34,974 nt of DNA from Ferruginibacter sp. (lineage in GTDB: Bacteria > Bacteroidota > Bacteroidia > Chitinophagales > Chitinophagaceae): NCBI GenBank assembly GCA_025350645.1, contig JANXXM010000024.1:1-34974 (forward strand). Reading direction: 5' to 3'. Numbering within the stretch: position 1 is the stretch's first letter; each line of letters opens with the position of its first letter. The notes beneath the pieces were generated by a model. That model was not told the origin of the DNA. It did no database searches and saw only the letters and a program-made list of their open reading frames with translations. This document shows, piece after piece, positions 24,607-32,367 of the stretch. Position numbers and translations under genes: made by a program.

Positions 24607-26634
24607 ATGAAAAAAATACTGTTTTTTATTGCGCTCATTTTGTCAGCTTCCTCTGTATTTGCACAGATACCAGGCGATATTTTAAAAAATAGGGGAGGGC
24701 GTGTAAACAACAATACAAAAAGAGTTGATACTACTAAAAATAAAAATAATAATAAATTAGATACACTTGGTTTTGAACACAGAGATGATCTTAAAGACTC
24801 CATTGCAGTAAGTTTTCGATATTTGGACTCTACCCGAAGAAATAACATTGACTCCACCATAAATGATTTTGATAAATATTATTCGGTACCTTCTTCTTAT
24901 CAATACCTGGGCAATAATGGCGCAGCAGCTTTTCCACTCATTTTTAAACCTTTTTCGAAAGCCGGTTGGGATGCAGGTTTTCATGCCTATGACATTTATC
25001 GGTTTAAACTGGAAGATTCAAAATTTTATAAAACAACAGGACCTTTTTCTATGCTTGGCTACCAGCTTGCAAGCGGCAAAGAACAAATGATACAGGCATT
25101 GCATACACAAAGCCCCCGGCCAAATATGAATTTTGGTTTTGAATACAGGCTCATAAGCGCTCCCGGTTTTTTTATTACCCAAAATACCAGTCACAACAAT
25201 GTACGCTTCTTTGGTAATTATCAGGGAAAAAGAAAGAGATATAATGGTTACCTTCTCGTTATATCCAATACCATAAAAGCGTCTGAAAATGGCGGTATTA
25301 TAGCTGATTCTTTGCTGCTTAATCCTAACCAAAAGCAGCGGTTTACTATACCCGTAAAGTTGGGTAATGCAGGTATATATTCACCCAACCCTTTAAACTC
25401 CGGAGTATCCACAGGTAATATTTATAAAGACCGTACCATTTTTTTAAGACAGAGTTATGATATAGGAAAGCGGGATTCAATAATGATAAATGACTCTACG
25501 AAAGATTATTTATTTTACCCTAAACTAAGGGTGCAGCACACCATTACCAGTAGCAGCTACGACTATACTTTTAAAGATAAACTTGCAGATTCTATGTTGT
25601 ATAAAAACTGGTATGGATTAAATTTTGGCAGAAAAAAAGACACCATTCTGATAAATGAAAGATGGAAAATACTTACCAACGATTTTTCGCTCATTCAGTT
25701 TCCCGATACAAAAAACAGTTCCCAGTTTTTGCTTGCAGGCGCTACATTGCAAACATTAAATGCCAGCATAAAAAGCGGCAGCAAAAATTTTTATAATGTT
25801 ATGTTGCATGGAGAGTACAGAAACAGAACAAAAAATAAATTATGGGATGTACTGCTTAAAGGCGAATTTTATCTTAATGGGTTTAACAGCGGTGACTACT
25901 CTGTTTATGGTACTATAAGCAGGTTCTTCAATAAAAAATTTGGCGATATAAAGTTATATTTTAATAACGTAAACAGATCCCCTTCTTTTATTTTCGACAA
26001 CAGATCTTCTTTTAATCTTGCTAATAACAATAGTTTAAAAAAAGAAAATATTACTTCTTTTGGAGCTACGGCAAGTAACCCTTTTTTTCAATTAAGGTTT
26101 AATAATTACCTGCTTAATAATTACGCTTATTTTACAGATTATTATCACAGCAGCCAATATAGCAAGCCTATAAATATTATACAGATATCTGGATTTAAAA
26201 AGATAAAGATTACAAAAAAAATTAGCTGGTATGCTGATGCTACAGTGCAACAAACAGATAAAATTGCACCTGTTAAATTACCCTTTATTTTTACAAGAAG
26301 CCGCATAGCTTACGAAGGAAGTTTGTATAAAAATCTTACACTGAGCACAGGTATAGAAATAAGATATTACACTCCTTTTAAAGCCAATAATTACTCACCG
26401 CTTAATGGTCAGTTCGTTCCACAGGATACCGTGGTAATTAAAAACTTGCCCGATGTTGCAGCTTTTTTACAATTTAGAATAAAAGGGTTTTCAGGATTTC
26501 TAAGAGCAGAAAATCTTAATACAGCAAGTTTGCAAAATGGGTTTGGTTTTGTAAATAATAATTTTGCTGCTCCACATTATCCTACACAGGGTTTAATGAT
26601 AAGATTTGGAGTGCGATGGTGGTTTGTAAATTAA
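24607..26634 (+). CDS. Putative outer-membrane porin (Porin_10 family)
   Basis: A 675-residue exported protein. Signal peptide 1-19 (ends VFA|Q), then an Asn/Lys-rich linker (about 25-50), then a predominantly beta chain with features I associate with the Bacteroidota putative-porin family: GWDAGFHAYDIYRF, YQLASGKEQ, FGFEYRLISAPGFFITQNTSHNN and RFFGNYQGKRKRYNG. The C-terminus ends in PTQGLMIRFGVRWWFVN, an aromatic-rich last barrel strand. Probably a large outer-membrane barrel; transport specificity unknown. It follows the PNP gene by 62 nt, but a functional tie to nucleoside uptake is only speculation. Confidence 0.85.
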   Translation: MKKILFFIALILSASSVFAQIPGDILKNRGGRVNNNTKRVDTTKNKNNNKLDTLGFEHRDDLKDSIAVSFRYLDSTRRNNIDSTINDFDKYYSVPSSYQYLGNNGAAAFPLIFKPFSKAGWDAGFHAYDIYRFKLEDSKFYKTTGPFSMLGYQLASGKEQMIQALHTQSPRPNMNFGFEYRLISAPGFFITQNTSHNNVRFFGNYQGKRKRYNGYLLVISNTIKASENGGIIADSLLLNPNQKQRFTIPVKLGNAGIYSPNPLNSGVSTGNIYKDRTIFLRQSYDIGKRDSIMINDSTKDYLFYPKLRVQHTITSSSYDYTFKDKLADSMLYKNWYGLNFGRKKDTILINERWKILTNDFSLIQFPDTKNSSQFLLAGATLQTLNASIKSGSKNFYNVMLHGEYRNRTKNKLWDVLLKGEFYLNGFNSGDYSVYGTISRFFNKKFGDIKLYFNNVNRSPSFIFDNRSSFNLANNNSLKKENITSFGATASNPFFQLRFNNYLLNNYAYFTDYYHSSQYSKPINIIQISGFKKIKITKKISWYADATVQQTDKIAPVKLPFIFTRSRIAYEGSLYKNLTLSTGIEIRYYTPFKANNYSPLNGQFVPQDTVVIKNLPDVAAFLQFRIKGFSGFLRAENLNTASLQNGFGFVNNNFAAPHYPTQGLMIRFGVRWWFVN

Positions 26635-26774
26635 TAAAATGTAAATATTATAGCCACTCCAGGATGTTTTTACAAGAATGATATTTTTAGCAGCAGGTAT
26701 GTTTGCCTTTAATATAATTTAAGTTTTTATGATTAATCCAGCAGTCTTACAGATAAAATGGTATCTAAAATATT

Positions 26775-26805
26775 AAAGCCAGCATTTTTAATGCTGGCTT
26801 TCTCT
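26775..26805. terminator. Bidirectional terminator hairpin
   Basis: A perfect 11-bp stem (AAAGCCAGCAT at 26775-26785, ATGCTGGCTTT at 26791-26801) with a 5-nt loop, between the convergent porin gene and the small exported protein gene at 26824. Short T or A runs flank both sides. Confidence 0.8.
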
Positions 26806-26823
26806 ATAAGCTTTTAATTTTTT

Positions 26824-27300
26824 TTACTCTTTTACTTTTTTAAGCAACATGATATATCCGCATAAAGATTTTTTCTTTTTATTTACCTGCACTGGTTTTA
26901 TCATGTGGTATTCTGTAAATTTTGGGATATAATCATAGTTTACAATATTGCCATCAACATCTCCCCACATTTTTCTTTGATAAACAACTTGTTTCTCATT
27001 CCAGTCAAACATTCGCACTTCATAAACTTTAGAAGTAATATCTCCTACAAATATAATCCTGTACCAGCTCCCTTCTTTAAGCGGCACTATCACGGGTATT
27101 TCATACTCGCTTTCCATGGTCATACTTGCTTCTTTTACTACAATAAAACCATCTTTTTTAAAAAGTTCTTTAAGACTATCTATTTGTTTTGTAATGGCTT
27201 CATTGCTGCATACACTTTGTTTAAGTACATTCTGAGCTTTTGCTCCATTAAAAATACCTGTAAAAAAATATATTATAGCAACTATAAATAAGTTCTTCAT
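26824..27300 (-). CDS. Small exported protein of unknown function
   Basis: I start this at the ATG ending at 27300, giving 158 residues and a clean signal peptide (MKNLFIVAIIYFFTG...AKA|Q). The longer frame to 27348 would add 16 residues that spoil the signal. The mature part begins with a helix (NEAITKQIDSLKELFKKDGFIVVKEASM), then beta-like segments around YEIPVIVPLKEGSWYRIIFVGD, SKVYEVRMFDWNEKQVVYQRKMW and EYHMIKPVQ. There are two cysteines. No family is recognised with certainty. It is alone on its strand, 137 nt downstream of the SDR gene end, and probably periplasmic. Confidence 0.72.
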   Translation of the reverse strand: MKNLFIVAIIYFFTGIFNGAKAQNVLKQSVCSNEAITKQIDSLKELFKKDGFIVVKEASMTMESEYEIPVIVPLKEGSWYRIIFVGDITSKVYEVRMFDWNEKQVVYQRKMWGDVDGNIVNYDYIPKFTEYHMIKPVQVNKKKKSLCGYIMLLKKVKE

Positions 27301-27437
27301 CTCGCTTTTGGGTGGTCTTAAAATCAAAGGATAACATGGATAGTACATTGCAACAAAATAACCAGTTTTTTATAAACGCTAAACTAAACTATTTATTGCC
27401 TGTTTTTTGTAAGATATTCTGCTACAAAATATAGGTG

Positions 27438-28205
27438 CTATTCTACAAAATCTCCCTTGTAAATAAAGCTGGCTTCTGCTTGTTTTAGGCAACTGATGGT
27501 AAGATCATTTATACAAACATTTACCGGCAATTGCGTGCAATAAAATATGCTCTCTGCTACATTCTCAGCAGTTAAAGGTTCAAAACCAATGTAAGTGGCA
27601 TCAGCTTTATTTTCATTCCCTTTAAAGCGTACCAGAGAAAATTCAGTTTCTACTGCACCCGGGTTCACAGATGTTACTTTTATTCCAAATTTTGCAAGAT
27701 CCATCCTCATGCCACGGCTCACAGCATCCACAGCAAATTTAGACGCACAATAAACAGCACCATTTTCGTAAACATTTTTTCCTGCCACGGAGCCTATATT
27801 AATAATATGGCCTTTTGCTTTTTTTATAAGTGGCATAAGTGCCCTGCTTACGTATAATAACCCATCTACATTGGTGTGCATCATTGTTTCCCAGTCAGCA
27901 ATATCTGCAATATCAAAAGCGTCTTTACCCAAAGCAAGACCGGCATTGTTTATAAGAATGTCAATGTAACTGATATTTTCTGGTAATCTTGCGACTGCAT
28001 CAAAAACCTCCTGCTTATGCTGCACATCAAAACATAATGTATGCACGTTAATGTGGTATGCATTTTCCAATTCATTTTTTAGACTGATAAGTCTTTCGTT
28101 TCGCCTTCCGGTTATAATAATATCAAAATTATTTGCTGCAAATTTTTCTGCACAGGCCTTACCAATACCAGATGTAGCACCGGTAATAAAAACTATTTTT
28201 TTCAT
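27438..28205 (-). CDS. Short-chain dehydrogenase/reductase (YdfG-like)
   Basis: A 255-residue NAD(P)-dependent oxidoreductase with a Rossmann fold. Motifs: TGATSGIG (8-15), Arg34-Arg35 at the end of strand 2, which favours NADP, LINNAG (84-89), Asn112, catalytic Ser139 (INIGSVAG), Tyr152 and Lys156 (YCASK), and NPGAVETEFS after the active site. The complete tetrad suggests an active enzyme. Closest in pattern to the YdfG group, which oxidises 3-hydroxy acids such as L-allo-threonine, but the substrate cannot be read from sequence. A -7 box TATATTTG (28247-28240) is 34 nt upstream. Confidence 0.93.
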   Translation of the reverse strand: MKKIVFITGATSGIGKACAEKFAANNFDIIITGRRNERLISLKNELENAYHINVHTLCFDVQHKQEVFDAVARLPENISYIDILINNAGLALGKDAFDIADIADWETMMHTNVDGLLYVSRALMPLIKKAKGHIINIGSVAGKNVYENGAVYCASKFAVDAVSRGMRMDLAKFGIKVTSVNPGAVETEFSLVRFKGNENKADATYIGFEPLTAENVAESIFYCTQLPVNVCINDLTISCLKQAEASFIYKGDFVE

Positions 28206-28239
28206 CGTTAAAATTAAGAATGTAATCCGAGGAATTTTT

Positions 28240-28247
28240 CAAATATA
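28240..28247 (-). promoter_or_regulatory. -7 promoter box for the SDR gene
   Basis: Reading leftward, TATATTTG (28247-28240) exactly fits the Bacteroidota -7 consensus and lies 34 nt before the SDR start codon. No TTTG -33 element is obvious; TTTCC is near the expected place. Confidence 0.5.
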
Positions 28248-28317
28248 GTATAGAGAAATAGATGGAAATTTTATATTAGATAAAATATTCTTTTTAAATA
28301 ATAATGCATGTCGTATT

Positions 28318-30942
28318 TTATCGTATTAAAATTACTGATCCTTTTCTTCGTATCGTTTTGTTTTTATAGTCTGTGCACCGTACTTCCCATACATAAGTTC
28401 CTGCATTTTGCGGATTGCCTTTGTATGTTCCGTCCCATCCTTGGGTAATGGTTTTAGTAGAATACAGGAGTTCTCCCCAGCGGTTAAATACACTAAAGTT
28501 TTCAAGGGATTTTATGCCCAGTGCAATTGGTCGAAATACATCATTCAACTTGTCTGTACCGGGTGTAAATGCAGAGGGTACATACACGTCAGGCGGTACA
28601 AAAAACACTTTTACTTTTATAGTATCTTCTCCAAAACAACCAATACTGTTGCTTACCGTTAATTTATAAGTAATAGTATTTAATGGGTTGGAGATCGGGT
28701 TATAAATAAAAGAATTTGTGAGCCAGGTGTTTGGTGTCCATAAAAAAATATTACCTCCTGTACCTGTTAGTTGTAATGGTTGATCCAATACTATAGCTGT
28801 GTCTTGCGGGCCTGCATCTGCAATAATCTTTACCACATTTACTTTAATAAATGCTGTTACAGGTTTAGGGCATCCCAAAGTATCTTTTACACTTACCTGG
28901 TAAGTAATACTGGTTTTTGGGGCTTGTACAATAGGATTTGCAATATTTGAATTAGTTAGATAACTAGCAGGTGTCCATATATAAATACTACCTCCTGTTG
29001 CAAATAATTGAACATTCTTGCCAAAGCAAATAGTGTCCTGCCCTGTAATAGCCGGCGTGGGATAAGGTACAGTTTTTATTGTTACACTCCCGTTTATAAA
29101 ACATTTATTAGATATAGATGCTCGCACATTAAATATGGTAAACGCAGCATTGGCAAGCACTGTGGGGTTTTTTATGAGAGAATTACTTATGCCGGCTGCC
29201 GGGTTAGAAGTCCAGTTAAAATATAATGCATTGGTAAAAGGTATTTTTAAAACAACACTATCTGTACGGCAAATGGTTGTATCATTTGGTGCGGTAAGTA
29301 TAGTATTGGTTACCACATTTACAAATACACTGGCACTGGTTGTGCATCCAAAACCGTCATCAAAAAAAGCAGTATACCGGGTGGGCACATCAGGGCTCAC
29401 CAGTGGATTAAAACTGTGGATATCACTGATCATATAATTAGGACTCCAGGTAATTGTTCCGCCTGCAAAATTGGTTAAGGCGTTCAATCTTAAAGTATCT
29501 ATAGTGCAGATAAGGGTATCGTTAGTGACTTTAAGGTCAGGTTTATCTACTATTAATATATCTCTGTATATGGTATCCCTGCACCCTTTACTGGTTTCCA
29601 CCACTAACTCCACATTTTTAGTACCTGTAGTGGGATAAATATAGGTAGGGTTTTGCAATCTGCTTGTATCATTATTAACTGTACCCTCACCAAAATTCCA
29701 TCGCCAAAAATTTATTACTCCATAGTTTGCAGTTGTGGCATCATGAAAAACTACTGGCACGTTTACGCAATGTGGTGGCACAGAATCAAACTTAGGATAA
29801 AACCCCGGCCATACTCTTACGAGAGCTGTAGCAGAATCTGCGCAGGAAGTACCCCGGTTTACAGTAAGTTTAATAATATAGTCTCCTGCAGCACTAAAGG
29901 TATGTGGAGCAATTTCTAGTGCAGAATTATTATTTGCACCAGAAGCAGGATCACCAAAATCCCAGTCGAATGTAAGGTTTAGCAACGAGGTATTGTTATT
30001 ATGAAATACTGTAGTGAGGTCATCACAATTAGTATAAACAGGATCTAGTACTGAACTGGCAAAATCACAATCTGCTACCGTCACTATAAAATCTTTTCGA
30101 TGGTCTGCAATAAATACACCGTTGCGGTACGATTTTACAAGAACACAAACTACATATTTACCCGCATTAGGAGCTATACCCGAAATAATACCTGTAGCTG
30201 TATTTATAGTTGCAGTAGCCCCAAAAGGATTAGTACCGTTATAAGGATTATTATAAGGGATAGATGCGTAGGCCGGTGGGGCTGGCTGGGCGAAACCCGC
30301 ACTGGTAGCTGCTCCACCATTGTATGCATTGGTGAGGCTGTATACAAGAGAATCAGTTAAATCAGGGTCTGTGGCACTAAAATCTAATCGAAAAGGTTTG
30401 TTGTAACAAATAATAGAAATACCTGTTGTAAACCTTGCACTATTATCATTACCCACAGCAAGAGTATTTGTACCCGGTATTTCGCCCACATAAGTTGCAC
30501 CTACCATGTTTGCAGTATTGGCAATACCATCTATTCTGCAGCAAGTTTGATATGTTGCGGTATATCCTTTAGCATTTGCAGGCAGGGTTATTTCAAAAAT
30601 ATAATATCCTGCAGAATAATTAAGGCTTGGGGGAGATGTGATACAATTTGGGCTGGAAATGATAGCCAGGACTTCTTCCGATGCCCGGTTTACATTAAGA
30701 TAATCGCTAACATTATCATTGTTATCATTATTAAAAACACTTACTACAAGTGTAGTGGGAAGTGCTGCACCACCATTGGTATTGTTATCTCTAAAGAGTC
30801 TTAAAGTTATTCTGTAATTTTTTAAATTTGGCGTACTTCCGGGTCCTAAATAATCGTAAATAATTTCTCCTCCTGTAATATGTTTAGCAAATACCGGCAG
30901 CATCAATAATATAAGAAAACTAAAAAGCAGCGATTTTTTCAT
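28318..30942 (-). CDS. Large secreted PKD/Ig-repeat protein with gliding-motility-type C-terminal domain (T9SS substrate)
   Basis: An 874-residue surface or secreted protein. The ATG at 30942 gives signal peptide MKKSLLFSFL...VFA|K; two further in-frame codons upstream depend on a TTG and are rejected. The mature start HITGGEIIYDYLG is typical of Bacteroidota CHU_C-type adhesins. Domains: N-terminal beta domain (20-290), two PKD-like domains (about 300-378 with FDWDFGDP, 382-466 with WRWNFGEG), four tandem Ig-like units of about 70-75 residues (474-544, 552-624, 632-704, 711-780), each around an ITWSP/IWTP-type strand, and the CHU_C domain (785-874) beginning VPSAFTPGTDKLNDVF with FNRWGELLY, WDGTYKGNPQNAGTYVW. 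The terminal domain is a known T9SS sorting signal. Monocistronic. Confidence 0.92.
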   Translation of the reverse strand: MKKSLLFSFLILLMLPVFAKHITGGEIIYDYLGPGSTPNLKNYRITLRLFRDNNTNGGAALPTTLVVSVFNNDNNDNVSDYLNVNRASEEVLAIISSPNCITSPPSLNYSAGYYIFEITLPANAKGYTATYQTCCRIDGIANTANMVGATYVGEIPGTNTLAVGNDNSARFTTGISIICYNKPFRLDFSATDPDLTDSLVYSLTNAYNGGAATSAGFAQPAPPAYASIPYNNPYNGTNPFGATATINTATGIISGIAPNAGKYVVCVLVKSYRNGVFIADHRKDFIVTVADCDFASSVLDPVYTNCDDLTTVFHNNNTSLLNLTFDWDFGDPASGANNNSALEIAPHTFSAAGDYIIKLTVNRGTSCADSATALVRVWPGFYPKFDSVPPHCVNVPVVFHDATTANYGVINFWRWNFGEGTVNNDTSRLQNPTYIYPTTGTKNVELVVETSKGCRDTIYRDILIVDKPDLKVTNDTLICTIDTLRLNALTNFAGGTITWSPNYMISDIHSFNPLVSPDVPTRYTAFFDDGFGCTTSASVFVNVVTNTILTAPNDTTICRTDSVVLKIPFTNALYFNWTSNPAAGISNSLIKNPTVLANAAFTIFNVRASISNKCFINGSVTIKTVPYPTPAITGQDTICFGKNVQLFATGGSIYIWTPASYLTNSNIANPIVQAPKTSITYQVSVKDTLGCPKPVTAFIKVNVVKIIADAGPQDTAIVLDQPLQLTGTGGNIFLWTPNTWLTNSFIYNPISNPLNTITYKLTVSNSIGCFGEDTIKVKVFFVPPDVYVPSAFTPGTDKLNDVFRPIALGIKSLENFSVFNRWGELLYSTKTITQGWDGTYKGNPQNAGTYVWEVRCTDYKNKTIRRKGSVILIR

Positions 30943-31163
30943 GTACAATAATGAGATACTAAATTACTGAATAATGCTGTACAGCGAAGAAATTAAGTTA
31001 ATCAGTTTGTAAAAATTGCGATAAAATTAATTTCAATTTTCATTAACTACAAGCATTATCTTCTGACCACTCCGGTGTGAGATATACCTACAAGCAAATT
31101 CCCGAATATGCAAAAAAATATTTATAGAAATATTTTTTTTACTTTTAAATATAGCCTCAATTA

Positions 31164-31922
31164 TCACAGAGTAATAGAAACTGATTTCCTTCTTCCGCCC
31201 ATAAATTTTTTACTCTGTTCTATAGCATCCATAACCTGTTCCATAATTTTTTCTGCAGTTTGAGAGGTGTCTATAACAAGTGCAGGTTTAAAAGTAACAC
31301 TAAGCTGTACTCCCTTCCGTTTAATTTTTAACCCTTTTTTATTAAAAGCTCTGGAAAAACCATTTATTACAACAGGTATTACTATAGGGTTCATCTGCTT
31401 TATAATGTGTGCAGTTCCTTTTCTGCCAGGTGCAAATGCTTTTGTAGTGCCTTGTGGAAAAGTTATTACCCAGTTTTTTTCTAATGCTGAAAATATTTTT
31501 CTTGTATCAGATGGGTCAAGTCCTCTTCTCACCTCTTCACTTCCGTTATTCCATGTGCGTTTTACAGTAAGGGCCCCCGCAAGTGTAAAAAATCTCGTGA
31601 GCCAGTTGCTTTTCATGGTTTCTTCAGCAGCCACATATTTTATTTTAGTAAAAGGCCATAGCAAATAATAGGGTATTCCCAGTTTGTTTATTTTACCCCA
31701 ATTATAGGCACAAAAAATATGAATGAAAGTAATTACATCTGCAAAGTAAGTTTGGTGGTTACTTACAAATAAAACATTTTGTTTAGGAAGACTTTTTAGA
31801 TTTTCTGTACCTGTTATTTTTAATTTGTTTATTATATTAAGTCCGGGGTAAGTAATGATGCCAACAACGGCATATACTACTTTTTTCACAAAAGATGAAT
31901 TTCTAAATTTTAATAAACTCAT
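31164..31922 (-). CDS. PlsC-like lysophospholipid acyltransferase (divergent)
   Basis: A 252-residue membrane-associated acyltransferase of the 1-acylglycerol-3-phosphate acyltransferase superfamily. An N-terminal hydrophobic helix (about 12-32) is followed by VSNHQTYFADV, FPQGTTKAFAPGRKGTAHI and NPIVIPVVINGFSRAF, matching blocks I, III and IV. Two departures are visible: block I spacing is His56-X5-Asp62 rather than HX4D, and the Glu of FPEGT is Gln157. The basic C-terminus (KKFMGGRRKSVS) may bind membranes. It stands alone. It might acylate a lysophospholipid, ornithine lipid or lipid A precursor; catalytic competence should not be assumed. Confidence 0.82.
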   Translation of the reverse strand: MSLLKFRNSSFVKKVVYAVVGIITYPGLNIINKLKITGTENLKSLPKQNVLFVSNHQTYFADVITFIHIFCAYNWGKINKLGIPYYLLWPFTKIKYVAAEETMKSNWLTRFFTLAGALTVKRTWNNGSEEVRRGLDPSDTRKIFSALEKNWVITFPQGTTKAFAPGRKGTAHIIKQMNPIVIPVVINGFSRAFNKKGLKIKRKGVQLSVTFKPALVIDTSQTAEKIMEQVMDAIEQSKKFMGGRRKSVSITL

Positions 31923-31981
31923 TAATGCAATTTATTAAGAGTAAACTTATTAACAAAACAATAATTTTTCTTTATAAACCC

Positions 31982-31989
31982 TATATTTG
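31982..31989 (+). promoter_or_regulatory. -7 promoter box for the small basic exported protein gene
   Basis: TATATTTG at 31982-31989 is an exact TAnnTTTG box, 31 nt before the ATG at 32021. Its context CCTATATTTGTT is identical to that of the promoter at 8583. The upstream -33 region is only T-rich. Confidence 0.55.
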
Positions 31990-32020
31990 TTAGCACATAT
32001 TTTAAATCAAAACCTATAAA

Positions 32021-32257
32021 ATGAAAAAAATATTACTCTCCGGTTTTTCTATCTTTCTGCTATTTTCACTTTCAATGGCTCAACAAAAAAAAGTATTTTT
32101 AAAGAAAGAGGATGAAGATAAAAAAATAAAAGAAATAGCGAAATTTAAAATTGCTAGTGGAAAGGAAAAAATTCCTACTTCTAAAGTGAAACCTACTTAC
32201 AAAGTTATTACTACTGTTGCTTCAGAACGATATGTTCCTGTTGCCAATAAAAAATAA
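32021..32257 (+). CDS. Small basic exported protein of unknown function
   Basis: A 78-residue protein with a Sec signal peptide (residues 1-20, ends SMA|Q). The mature 58 residues are very Lys-rich (QKKVFLKKEDEDKKIKEIAK, then KEKIPTSKVKPTYKVITT), with no cysteine. The first half looks helical and charged, the rest extended. No family is recognised. Its exact -7 promoter box supports expression. It precedes the large secreted protein gene by 110 nt on the same strand; cotranscription is possible. Confidence 0.72.
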   Translation: MKKILLSGFSIFLLFSLSMAQQKKVFLKKEDEDKKIKEIAKFKIASGKEKIPTSKVKPTYKVITTVASERYVPVANKK

Positions 32258-32302
32258 TTATCATTTAACCACAATTTCTTTCTTCAATAAAAATTATTGT
32301 AA

Positions 32303-32339
32303 ATACAGTTTTCAATAATGCTGTATCATAATTATACAG
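32303..32339. promoter_or_regulatory. Three ATACAG/CTGTAT half-sites upstream of the large secreted protein gene
   Basis: ATACAG at 32303-32308, CTGTAT at 32321-32326 and ATACAG at 32334-32339 lie 29-65 nt before the ATG. The last two form an inverted repeat with a 7-nt centre. This could be an operator or an mRNA stem; the short motif means chance cannot be excluded. Confidence 0.3.
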
Positions 32340-32367
32340 AAGTATCGAAAATATCTAATAAAAATTT

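Noticed and set aside
28408-28669. Overlapping plus-strand frames opposite the CHU_C domain.
   Set aside because: They mirror the CHU_C domain coding sequence and lack start context or recognisable domains.
30943-30948. TTG start two codons upstream for the large CHU_C protein.
   Set aside because: The ATG at 30942 begins a perfect signal peptide; the TTG adds only two residues and is unnecessary.
31267-31668. 133-codon plus-strand frame opposite the PlsC-like gene.
   Set aside because: The minus strand encodes a recognisable acyltransferase across the same interval; the plus frame has no motif.
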